In this document: positions 1 through 6,233 of the stretch, piece by piece | How positions within the stretch are numbered: position 1 is the first letter of the stretch | Layout: each line of letters starts with the position of its first letter | Assembly (NCBI GenBank): GCA_024643485.1 | Contig: JAHEMU010000165.1 | Location: 1 to 6,233 of the forward strand | Length of the DNA: 6,233 bases | Direction: 5' to 3' | From: Cytophagales bacterium | Lineage (GTDB): Bacteria > Bacteroidota > Bacteroidia > Cytophagales > Cyclobacteriaceae | Notes under the pieces: generated by a model | Databases searched by the model: none | What the model saw: only the letters and a program-made list of their open reading frames with translations | What the model was told of the DNA's origin: nothing | Program-made: the position numbers and the translations under genes

Positions 1-219
1 CCCTACACTAGAAACTTCAAGACTATGGCTAAGCCTTGTGTGCACGAAATCATGTTCGGGCATAGGATGAACTTGCGTTTTATCCTGTAATCTACGGAAT
101 GGATGGCTGAAAATTATACGGTCAAAATCCGTTTCAAATGGACTTCTAAGCGGATTTGTGTTGTATTTAGCCTCGTTACTGGATCGCTGGGCTCCCAGCA
201 ATTGTTTCCATTCCATCAT
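1..219 (-). CDS. dgt: dGTP triphosphohydrolase (dGTPase), N-terminal part, cut by the window edge
   Basis: This is the first 73 codons of a gene running off the left edge. Dgt is a cytoplasmic HD-superfamily enzyme that hydrolyses dGTP (and often other dNTPs) to the deoxynucleoside and triphosphate, helping to control the dNTP pool. The visible part carries the family's N-terminal signature: an RSPFETDFDRIIFSHPFRRL block (residues 25-44), then QDKTQVHP, then HTRLSHSLEVSSVG (60-73). His65 in the last block corresponds to the first metal-binding histidine of the HD site. The later His-Asp pair lies outside the window. Two consecutive Met codons open the frame. An AAGG at 227-224 overlaps the stop codon of the upstream gene and sits 4 nt before the first ATG and 7 nt before the second, so 216 is an equally good start. 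The 6-nt gap to the preceding gene implies co-transcription and probably translational coupling. Family assignment is secure; substrate range cannot be read from this fragment. Confidence 0.93.
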   Translation of the reverse strand, partial: MMEWKQLLGAQRSSNEAKYNTNPLRSPFETDFDRIIFSHPFRRLQDKTQVHPMPEHDFVHTRLSHSLEVSSVG

Positions 220-225
220 TTTACC

Positions 226-1560
226 TTATTTTACCTGAACCTCTTTTATATCAATACCCATTTCCTTTAATTCTTCCAAAATCGGATTATAAAGTTCGGG
301 ATAAATTGGAATTCTAACTCCTCTTAAATTTATTTTATCCTGTAAAATCAATTTAGTTACAATCGCCACCGGAAGGCCTACAGTTTTAGACATCGCAGTA
401 TTTAATTGGTCTTCGCCTTGCACGACAAATCGAGAATGAATTTCTCTGTTTTTACCATTTTCAATATAATTGAATTTATGCCACATGACAATCATATCCT
501 GCTCCGACGGATCCAATGTCCATTTTTTCTTAAGAATATGCTCCAACACTTGCGCAGGAGTTCCCGCTTTTAAACCAACCAAATCGTGATCAAAAAATCC
601 TGACCATTTTAAGCGGGCCATTTCAGGGCCGTCTAAATCCAGCGACATATAATGGGCCAATTTTAGCTCGACAGAATCATTCGGATTATAACTCAAAAAT
701 GAATTTAAAAATTCTCGATGGGTCATTCCCGAAACACCTTCCATTTGATATGTATCATCGGTAGCACCAAGTTGAACGAAAATATCCCATGTTTTGCTAT
801 ACCCTGGTCGTCGAAGGGTTCCTCTATATAACGTATTAATACCCCTCAATCCATATATATCAAGGTATTTCAAAGAATCGCGGTTTGCGTACCCTTCAAA
901 CTGTCCATAACCTTCGATAAAAATGGGTTCGGTCCTACGGAATAACTTATGATACGGAATAAATTTAAATTTACCCTCTTGCATAAATTTCACAACTCCA
1001 GTACCTGCCAATACCACATTTCTAGGATTCCATGTAAACTTATATTCCCAAGGATTATATTTGGAATTATTCGGAGCTAGCAGACCACCAGTAAAAGTTT
1101 CAAAAGCAGTTAATTCGAGTGATTTCTCTCTTAACTCGTTAATAACTTTCATTGCAGACATATGGTCGATTCCAGGATCAAGGCCACATTCATTAACGAA
1201 AATCAATCCATTTCTTTCTACCTCCTCGGAAAGTGAACGCATTTCATCCGAAACATAGGAGGCCGTTACTAAATTTTTCTTATATCTGAGGCAGTCTCGA
1301 GCTACTAACATATGAAGCGTTGCAGGTAGCATACTAATCACAATATCAGATTGTTCGATCAGCTCACCCCTTTCATTTACATCCATAATATCTCCATTCT
1401 CCAGCACGACCCTATCAGACGCACCAAATTTTGAAATATCTTCAGAGAATACCTGATCGACAATTTTAATTTGCCAGTCATTAGTAGAAGCATTTTCCAC
1501 TAAGTAAGAAATCAAGTTATAGCTTGACCTTCCAGCGCCGATAATTAGTACTTTTTTCAT
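226..1560 (-). CDS. Saccharopine dehydrogenase-like NAD(P)-dependent oxidoreductase
   Basis: A 444-residue cytoplasmic enzyme, close in length to fungal saccharopine reductase Lys9. An N-terminal Rossmann fold starts at once with VLIIGAGRSS (residues 4-13) and an acidic residue at the end of strand 2 (IVDQ, Asp35). It continues with ISMLPATLH (75-83), TASYVSDEM (99-107) and ECGLDPGIDHM (124-134), all characteristic of the saccharopine dehydrogenase family. The C-terminal catalytic domain shows GGLLAPNN (158-165), NPWEYKFTWNPRNVVLAG (169-186) and a YRGTLRRPG block near residue 250. Family members interconvert saccharopine with lysine plus 2-oxoglutarate, or with glutamate plus aminoadipate semialdehyde; the Lys9-like layout favours the glutamate-forming type. 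The actual substrate is not proven, since relatives act on other opine-like compounds. The gene is the first of a leftward pair with dgt and is divergent from the cheR operon. The ATG at 1560 places the Rossmann motif at the very N terminus, as expected; no clear Shine-Dalgarno is seen. The frame is intact. Confidence 0.87.
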   Translation of the reverse strand: MKKVLIIGAGRSSYNLISYLVENASTNDWQIKIVDQVFSEDISKFGASDRVVLENGDIMDVNERGELIEQSDIVISMLPATLHMLVARDCLRYKKNLVTASYVSDEMRSLSEEVERNGLIFVNECGLDPGIDHMSAMKVINELREKSLELTAFETFTGGLLAPNNSKYNPWEYKFTWNPRNVVLAGTGVVKFMQEGKFKFIPYHKLFRRTEPIFIEGYGQFEGYANRDSLKYLDIYGLRGINTLYRGTLRRPGYSKTWDIFVQLGATDDTYQMEGVSGMTHREFLNSFLSYNPNDSVELKLAHYMSLDLDGPEMARLKWSGFFDHDLVGLKAGTPAQVLEHILKKKWTLDPSEQDMIVMWHKFNYIENGKNREIHSRFVVQGEDQLNTAMSKTVGLPVAIVTKLILQDKINLRGVRIPIYPELYNPILEELKEMGIDIKEVQVK

Positions 1561-1644
1561 TTAGGTAAAATTTGACGTGAATATAAGGGATTATCTCGAG
1601 CAAATCAGAAGTTACAAGGTTCGAAAAATTTTCTTATCTTAACT

Positions 1645-1662
1645 TATAAGGTATACTTTATA
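1645..1662. repeat. 18-bp near-perfect palindrome, possible operator
   Basis: TATAAGGTATACTTTATA reads almost identically on both strands: eight of nine base pairs match, with one G/T mismatch at the sixth position. It lies about 85 bp from the saccharopine dehydrogenase-like start and about 96 bp from the cheR start, in the middle of the divergent spacer where a dimeric regulator could affect both units. AT-rich DNA yields such palindromes by chance fairly often, so an operator role is only a suggestion. Confidence 0.35.
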
Positions 1663-1714
1663 CTAATCCATGTAATAAAAATTATTGAATTGTACTGTGG
1701 GCGCGACATAACCT

Positions 1715-1728
1715 TCCTATATTTAGGA
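1715..1728. repeat. Short inverted repeat upstream of cheR
   Basis: TCCTA and TAGGA, separated by TATT, form a 5-bp inverted repeat 30 bp before the cheR ATG. It overlaps the weak TATATTTA promoter-like element at 1718-1725. It could be a protein-binding half-site pair or simply chance. It is too short to act as a terminator and is not followed by a U-run. Confidence 0.2.
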
Positions 1729-1758
1729 TACTAAAAAGGCAGCCATATTTAAAAAGCC

Positions 1759-2583
1759 ATGATCAGAGATATTGAAATAGCGGATCTAAAAAAGATTACA
1801 GAAATTGTTAAGAGAAAACACGACTATGATTTCACAAATTATGCCATGTCTTCTTTTAAGAGAAGGATTTCACGCATACTTGAATTGTACAATATTTCCA
1901 TTGAAAAATTAGTTTCAAGACTGGAAAATGAGTCCGCTTTTGGGGAGGAATTTCTCACCGAAATCACCGTGAATGTTACTGAAATGTTTCGCGACCCCAG
2001 CTTTTGGGACACCCTAAGAGAGGAGATTATCCCCTCAATATTAGTGAACCACGACACCTTTAAGATCTGGCATGCGGGCTGTAGTTCAGGCGAAGAAGTG
2101 TACTCTATGACCATTTTACTGCACGAAATGGGGATTTTGGATAAGGTAACTTCCTTCGCAACTGATATAGATCCATTAATTTTGAATAGAGCACAAGCGG
2201 GTGAGTATCATTTGAAAAACATGGAACTCAACGAAAAAAATTATATCCGATTTAAAGGCCAAACTTCACTTAAAGATTATTACACAGAAAAAAACGGCAA
2301 AGCTGTGATGGATAAATCTCTGATAAGGAATGTTCAATTTAAAAAACACGATTTAGTGAACGGTAATTTGTTCAATAAAGTCGATTTAATTCTATGCAGA
2401 AACGTGATGATTTATTTTAATCAGTCACTACAAAATACTGTATTGAAAAAATTTCATGAGAGCTTATTTAAGTACGGATATTTAGCAATTGGTTCTAAGG
2501 AATCTCTTATATGGTGTGACATTGCGAGCAAGTTTATCATTGTGAGTAATGAAGAAAAGGTGTATAGAAAATTAAGAGATTAA
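1759..2583 (+). CDS. cheR: CheR-type protein-glutamate O-methyltransferase
   Basis: A 274-residue cytoplasmic enzyme of normal CheR length. The family uses S-adenosylmethionine to methylate specific glutamates in the coiled-coil signalling region of receptors. The N-terminal helical CheR domain covers about residues 5-60. NVTEMFRDPSFW (72-83) is the conserved link into the methyltransferase domain. The SAM-binding motif is WHAGCSSGEEVYSM (104-117), followed by the ATDIDPLIL strand with acidic residues Asp136 and Asp138, and LILCRNVMIYF (210-220), the typical CheR motif with Arg214-Asn215. All key motifs are present and there is no C-terminal TPR or other extension. The ATG at 1759 gives a proper N-terminal domain. 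No strong Shine-Dalgarno is visible, as is common in Bacteroidota. It is the first gene of a four-gene rightward operon; cheB begins 19 nt after its stop. Family identity is very secure. Its substrate is not known, since no classical chemoreceptor lies nearby. Confidence 0.95.
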   Translation: MIRDIEIADLKKITEIVKRKHDYDFTNYAMSSFKRRISRILELYNISIEKLVSRLENESAFGEEFLTEITVNVTEMFRDPSFWDTLREEIIPSILVNHDTFKIWHAGCSSGEEVYSMTILLHEMGILDKVTSFATDIDPLILNRAQAGEYHLKNMELNEKNYIRFKGQTSLKDYYTEKNGKAVMDKSLIRNVQFKKHDLVNGNLFNKVDLILCRNVMIYFNQSLQNTVLKKFHESLFKYGYLAIGSKESLIWCDIASKFIIVSNEEKVYRKLRD

Positions 2584-2602
2584 CAGAAATCAAATTCTGA
2601 AA

Positions 2603-3199
2603 ATGGGTCGATTCAATTTATCGAATAGTTATCAAGCAGTAGTCATTGGAGGGTCTGCAGGAAGTTTTCAAGGAATTGTAAAAATTCTTGAAAACATCGA
2701 TCCTGAATTTCCTTTGCCTATAATTTTAAGTTTACATCGATTAAAACATGTAAGACATGGATTTGTTGAGGCTTTATCCATAAAAAGTAATAAATTGGTG
2801 ATTGAACCGTACGATAAGGAAAATATTAGGAAAGGAACTGTATATTTGGCTCCTGCGAATTATCATATGTCAGTGGAATTAGGAAAATATTTTAGCCTTA
2901 CTACTGAAGAAATGATGAATAATTCTAGACCAGCCATTGATATCACCCTTTGTACTACTGCTTTTGCTTATCGTAGCAAATTAGTAGGAATACTACTTAG
3001 TGGGGCAAACAAAGACGGTGGTTATGGAATGAAGTGCATTGCTGACAAAGGCGGATTGACCATTGTTCAAGATCCGGATGAATGCATGATTGATACCATG
3101 CCTAAGGCAGCACTTAGCATGACGAATATAGACCACGTATTGAAAATTCAGGAAATAATTGATTTCCTAAATGAATTAAATAAAGTATGCAAAAGTTAA
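2603..3199 (+). CDS. cheB: Stand-alone CheB-type protein-glutamate methylesterase (no receiver domain)
   Basis: A 198-residue protein consisting only of the CheB catalytic domain. CheB enzymes remove methyl groups put on receptor glutamates by CheR and can deamidate glutamines. The catalytic triad is recognisable: Ser18 in VIGGSAGSFQG (14-24), His45 in LSLHR (43-46 region), and Asp138 in LLSGANKDGGYGM (131-143). LAPANYHM (82-89) and the IVQDPDECMIDTMPKAAL segment near the C terminus are also typical. Classical CheB is about 350 residues with an N-terminal receiver domain that represses the esterase until phosphorylated by CheA. That domain is absent here: only about 11 residues precede the first strand, and cheR ends 19 nt upstream, so nothing has been lost to a wrong start. 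Activity must be constitutive or controlled another way. The last 13 nt overlap the start of the next gene. Confidence in family is high; in vivo partners are inferred. Confidence 0.94.
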   Translation: MGRFNLSNSYQAVVIGGSAGSFQGIVKILENIDPEFPLPIILSLHRLKHVRHGFVEALSIKSNKLVIEPYDKENIRKGTVYLAPANYHMSVELGKYFSLTTEEMMNNSRPAIDITLCTTAFAYRSKLVGILLSGANKDGGYGMKCIADKGGLTIVQDPDECMIDTMPKAALSMTNIDHVLKIQEIIDFLNELNKVCKS

Positions 3200-4011
3200 A
3201 ACTACTTAAGTCCAAAAAGAATACGATGATTGTGGCATTGATCGTATTTTATATCGCAATCATGCTGTATACCATATATTATGCCATTTCCTTTTCCGAT
3301 CGGTTGATCTATGATTTTAACGTTCTAAATATAAATGACTATCACGGAGATGTTAAATGGACCTTCAATTTACTCATACTTCTAGTAGTTTTAGCGCTAG
3401 GATCTGGGTTGGTAGCTCTAATGGTCGTTTATCGATTAGATTCTGCACAAATAATTTATGTTGAAAAAACGGATGACAAACAAAAATCTGCCGCTGATCA
3501 AGAAAATTCAACATCTACATTTAATTTAAACTTGGATAAAATTCTAACTGGTAGCGATAAAAAAGGCGCTTCCATACAATTAATGAATGCTATTTGTGAG
3601 GCTACCGAAGCAGTACAAGGATTATTATATTTGGAAAATAAAAATCAATATAATCTTTCAGGTGGTTTTGCTTTGTATGATTTAAAAGATCGAAAGCAAA
3701 CAGTAGAGGCAGGAGATGGTCTTACTGGTCAGGCGATCGCTGAGAAAAAAGCACTATATATAGAGGATGTTAAAGAAGGATATCTAACCATTGCCTCTGG
3801 TTTAGGGAAATCAGATCCTTCATTCATAGGAATTTTCCCTATTATTGATGAAAATAATGTGGTTGGTGTAATGGAAATTGCTAAATTCAAACCTTTTGAT
3901 TCAGCCAATCGAAAATACATTGAGGAAATCACAATAAGTTGGGGCCAATTTTTGTCCGAAAAGAAAGCTCCGACAAATGAAAAAAAAGTTAATAAAAATA
4001 AGGACCAATAA
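3187..4011 (+). CDS. Two-TM membrane protein with cytoplasmic GAF domain
   Basis: A 274-residue protein with no recognised name. A short basic N terminus (KLKLLKSKK, 3-11) precedes a first membrane helix at about 14-36. A loop of roughly 20 residues follows, then a second helix at about 59-82. The basic N terminus predicts both ends in the cytoplasm. A polar linker rich in Asp, Lys, Gln and Ser (85-118) leads to a GAF domain at about 125-262, with AVQGLLYLE (142-150), GDGLTGQAIAEK (176-187) and a GIFPIIDENNVVGVMEIA strand pair. GAF domains bind small ligands or mediate dimerisation. No histidine kinase, receiver, cyclase or other output domain follows. The GAF clearly resembles the one in the next gene, so a partner or modulator role is plausible. 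The start overlaps the end of cheB by 13 nt in another frame, suggesting translational coupling; Met14 at 3226 is an alternative start but would remove the basic topogenic segment. Function is not established. Confidence 0.85.
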   Translation: MQKLKLLKSKKNTMIVALIVFYIAIMLYTIYYAISFSDRLIYDFNVLNINDYHGDVKWTFNLLILLVVLALGSGLVALMVVYRLDSAQIIYVEKTDDKQKSAADQENSTSTFNLNLDKILTGSDKKGASIQLMNAICEATEAVQGLLYLENKNQYNLSGGFALYDLKDRKQTVEAGDGLTGQAIAEKKALYIEDVKEGYLTIASGLGKSDPSFIGIFPIIDENNVVGVMEIAKFKPFDSANRKYIEEITISWGQFLSEKKAPTNEKKVNKNKDQ

Positions 4012-4020
4012 ACCCGGTAT

Positions 4021-6233
4021 ATGTTTAAAAAGGTCAGCATAAGTACTAAAATCACTATCCTTGTCATTATCATTGTGGTATTGACTGTGGCTACTGTGAG
4101 TTATCTTTCGTTCTCATTGAGCAGAAAGTTTATTCAAGATCGTTACGAAGAAAATATCACGCTGGTTGCTGAAAGTAGAGCGGCAAACGTTGAAAATTAC
4201 TTTGCCAATATTATCAATACTCTGAAGTTAACGCAGCTTTCTGACGTAGGTAAGTATAATCCGCATCACTTTCTACAAGATGATTCGCTTGAGTTAATGG
4301 GGGAATTTCCTGAGCAGCATGCGCAAGAAGAAGCAGCATTGGAATATTTTGAAAGGCTTCAATTCCAATACGGTTTTAAATCCATCCAATTATTAGACGT
4401 CGATGGAAAGATCCTTACCTCAACCAATTTCTTAAAGGAGTTTTCAATTCTCGACCCTGATTTCATTACAGAGGCTTCACAGGAGATATACTTCAGTATG
4501 ATTCAACAGGCTGAGCATTCTCTTTATGCGGGCACACCTATTATACATAACAGTGGTGATCGCTCAATTGTAGTTTTTGAACTAGATGTAAAATACCTCT
4601 ATAATTTAGCACAAGACACTACTGGTTTGGGGAGAACAGGGGAGAATCTAATCGCTCGACAAATAAAAAATCAAATTCAGTTTATTGTTCCTTATCGCGG
4701 AGATACTCTTTTACCAACTCCTATCGATTTTGATAGTTCCGCCAACGCAAAACCAATAAAAGAAGCCCTACTAGGAAAAAATGGATCAGCCATTTCCACT
4801 GATTATAGGAATGTGAGAACCCTCGCTGTTTGGAAATATATCCCGAATGTAAAATGGGGACTTGTAGCCAAAATAGACATGTCCGAAATCGATGAAAAAA
4901 CGAATTCATTAATTTCAGAATACTATAATGCAGGCATAATTATAACTATTTTAGCAATAATTCTCTCCGTATTGTTCTCGAGATTCATGGTGCGACCGAT
5001 AAATCAAATTAAGTCGGTGCTAGAGCTGCTCAGCCAAGGTATTCTTCCCACCAAGGTCAAGAAACAGACCAATGATGAAATTGGGCTTATGGCTGAATCC
5101 CTCGATAATGTTGTACAAACGCTACGAGGCACTGCTCGATTTGCCCAGAAAATTGGTGAAGGGGAATTTGACGCAGACTTCAAACCTAAAAGCGATAAAG
5201 ATAGCTTAGGAATGGCTCTAGTTTCAATGAAAGAAAATTTAATTGAAACAGAGAAAAAAGATAAAGAACGAAATTGGGTAGTAACTGGATTGGCCGAATT
5301 AGGGGCAATTCTCCGAATTCATAACGACTTAGACACCCTAGGTGACGATGTAATCAAATATATGGTTGCTCGCATAGATGCGGTTCAAGGTGCTTTTTAT
5401 GTCACAATAGATGATCAGCAAGAAAAGAAAGAAGTTGAACTTAAATCTTCTTACGCTTACAACCGAAAAAAACATTTAAAAAATAGCTTCAAATTTGCCG
5501 AGGGACTTATCGGACAAGCGGTAGCCGAAAAGAACACTTTGATAAGAACCGAAGTTCCGGACGATTACATGAGCATTAGTTCGGGGTTATTAGGTGAGCA
5601 AAAACCTAGCTGCATCCTAATCATTCCATTAATTAATGAGGAAAAAGTATATGGAGTATTAGAATTTGCAGGATTTAAGCAATTCGATCATGCAAGCTTG
5701 CAATTCGTGCAAGAGATGAGTGTAATTTTAGCTAGAACTGTATTTAATATAAAGGTCAACCAACGCACCGTTAACCTGTTAGAAGAATCCCAGAAAATGA
5801 GTGCCGAGCTTTCGGAAAAACAAGAAGCCTTGCAACAAAATGCGGAAGAAATGCAGGCCACTCAGGAGGAATTGGAAAATTCTAACCGACTTTTAAATGA
5901 ACAAATTGAGGAAGTAAATAGATCTCAAAAACGAATGCAATTGCTTTTGGAAAACGCTTCAGAAGTAATTACTATTTACGAAGAGGATATGAACATCCGT
6001 TATATCAGCCCATCTGTATTACATATATTAGGGTATAGTGTAAAAGAAATGGTTGGTAATTCAGACATTGATAATATCCACGATGATATGGTGGCTGATT
6101 TCGAAATGATGTTCGCGACATTGGCTGAAAACCCTACGGAACAAATCACCATTCAGTATCAATACAAATCTAAATCTGGTGAATATATCTGGTTGGAATC
6201 AACAGGTACCAACTTCTTAAATAACCCTGCGAT
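4021..6233 (+). CDS. Membrane sensor protein: Cache-like domain, tandem HAMP, GAF, coiled coil, PAS (C terminus outside the window)
   Basis: An open frame of 737 codons reaches the right edge without a stop. In order: a basic N terminus and first membrane helix (about 11-33); an extracytoplasmic sensor region (35-300) with Cache-like wording, such as TGLGRTGENLIA (201-212), ALLGKNGSAISTDYRNVRTL (249-268) and WGLVAKID (279-286); a second helix (304-320); HAMP 1 (321-372, with MVRPI at 323-327 and DEIGLM); a second HAMP-like unit (373-415, FAQKIGEGEF then DSLGMAL); GAF (about 425-578, with EGLIGQAVAEK at 494-504); a regular coiled coil (581-643); and a PAS domain from about 641 (ENASEVITIYEEDMNIRYIS, then HILGYSVKEMVGN). 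Family members sense a ligand outside the cell and relay it through HAMP and coiled coil to a kinase or other output. The output module is not visible, so histidine kinase is likely but unproven. It starts 9 nt after the preceding stop, in the cheR-cheB operon. Confidence 0.9.
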   Translation, partial: MFKKVSISTKITILVIIIVVLTVATVSYLSFSLSRKFIQDRYEENITLVAESRAANVENYFANIINTLKLTQLSDVGKYNPHHFLQDDSLELMGEFPEQHAQEEAALEYFERLQFQYGFKSIQLLDVDGKILTSTNFLKEFSILDPDFITEASQEIYFSMIQQAEHSLYAGTPIIHNSGDRSIVVFELDVKYLYNLAQDTTGLGRTGENLIARQIKNQIQFIVPYRGDTLLPTPIDFDSSANAKPIKEALLGKNGSAISTDYRNVRTLAVWKYIPNVKWGLVAKIDMSEIDEKTNSLISEYYNAGIIITILAIILSVLFSRFMVRPINQIKSVLELLSQGILPTKVKKQTNDEIGLMAESLDNVVQTLRGTARFAQKIGEGEFDADFKPKSDKDSLGMALVSMKENLIETEKKDKERNWVVTGLAELGAILRIHNDLDTLGDDVIKYMVARIDAVQGAFYVTIDDQQEKKEVELKSSYAYNRKKHLKNSFKFAEGLIGQAVAEKNTLIRTEVPDDYMSISSGLLGEQKPSCILIIPLINEEKVYGVLEFAGFKQFDHASLQFVQEMSVILARTVFNIKVNQRTVNLLEESQKMSAELSEKQEALQQNAEEMQATQEELENSNRLLNEQIEEVNRSQKRMQLLLENASEVITIYEEDMNIRYISPSVLHILGYSVKEMVGNSDIDNIHDDMVADFEMMFATLAENPTEQITIQYQYKSKSGEYIWLESTGTNFLNNPA

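Larger units (their letters stand above)
1561..1758. promoter_or_regulatory. Divergent intergenic region between the saccharopine dehydrogenase-like gene and the cheR operon
   Basis: This 198-bp, strongly AT-rich spacer separates two head-to-head transcription units, so promoters for both must lie here or just inside the flanking genes. I looked for the Bacteroidota consensus (TTG about 20 bp before TAnnTTTG). The nearest rightward match is TATATTTA at 1718-1725, with TTG at 1690-1692 and at 1685-1687, but both spacings are longer than usual and the final G is missing. No good match was found leftward. The region has no open reading frame worth naming, no tRNA and no visible riboswitch. It contains an 18-bp near-palindrome and a small inverted repeat, listed separately. 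The role as a promoter region is inferred from gene orientation rather than from a convincing motif. Confidence 0.6.

Noticed and set aside
1061..1258. 65-codon open frame on the plus strand
   Set aside because: It is antisense to the conserved central part of the saccharopine dehydrogenase-like gene, has low-complexity Ser-rich wording and no recognisable domain. Treated as a shadow.
1690..1725. Bacteroidota-type promoter (TTG at 1690, TATATTTA at 1718) for cheR
   Set aside because: The spacing between elements is about 25 bp and the -7 element lacks the final G, so it is mentioned only as the nearest match and not called as a promoter.
1839..2114. 91-codon open frame on the minus strand
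   Set aside because: It lies opposite the N-terminal half of cheR, whose motifs are clearly the coding ones. No family resemblance seen.
4000..4020. Shine-Dalgarno AGGA at 4001-4004 for the large sensor
   Set aside because: It is 16 nt before the ATG, too far for normal use, and lies within the preceding coding sequence.
3729..4073. 114-codon minus-strand frame with hydrophobic N terminus
   Set aside because: The hydrophobic stretch is the complement of the first membrane helix of the large sensor and the rest is antisense to the GAF gene. No independent support.
4721..4909. 62-codon minus-strand frame
   Set aside because: Antisense to the Cache-like domain of the large sensor; no start signal or domain.

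Overview
The window looks like a chromosomal segment of an AT-rich member of the Bacteroidota, probably a Cytophagales-type gliding or marine bacterium. This rests on general impression: low GC, A-rich translation starts with little Shine-Dalgarno signal, and proteins whose wording (a saccharopine-reductase-like enzyme, a stand-alone CheB, a Cache-HAMP-GAF-PAS sensor) is typical of that phylum. No rRNA or other phylogenetic marker is present, so the genus is not assigned.

Left part, minus strand (1-1560): two tightly spaced genes read leftward. The first is a complete saccharopine dehydrogenase-like NAD(P) enzyme of 444 residues. Six bases after its stop comes the start of a dGTP triphosphohydrolase (dgt), of which only the first 73 codons lie in the window.

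Middle (1561-1758): a divergent, AT-rich intergenic region of 198 bp. It must hold promoters for both directions. It contains an 18-bp near-palindrome and a short hairpin-like repeat close to the rightward operon.

Right part, plus strand (1759-6233): a compact operon of four genes. They are a CheR methyltransferase, a stand-alone CheB methylesterase without a receiver domain, a small two-TM membrane protein with a cytoplasmic GAF domain (start overlapping cheB by 13 nt), and a large membrane sensor that runs off the right edge after 737 codons. The large sensor reads TM, Cache-like extracytoplasmic domain, TM, two HAMP units, GAF, long coiled coil, PAS.

No CheA, CheW, CheY or ordinary methyl-accepting chemotaxis protein is present. 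The operon therefore suggests a non-flagellar signalling unit in which CheR and CheB set the methylation state of a sensor. The best candidate substrate is the coiled coil of the large sensor, whose Glu-Glu pairs recur in one heptad register. This is inference. The gene order, domains and motifs are seen directly.
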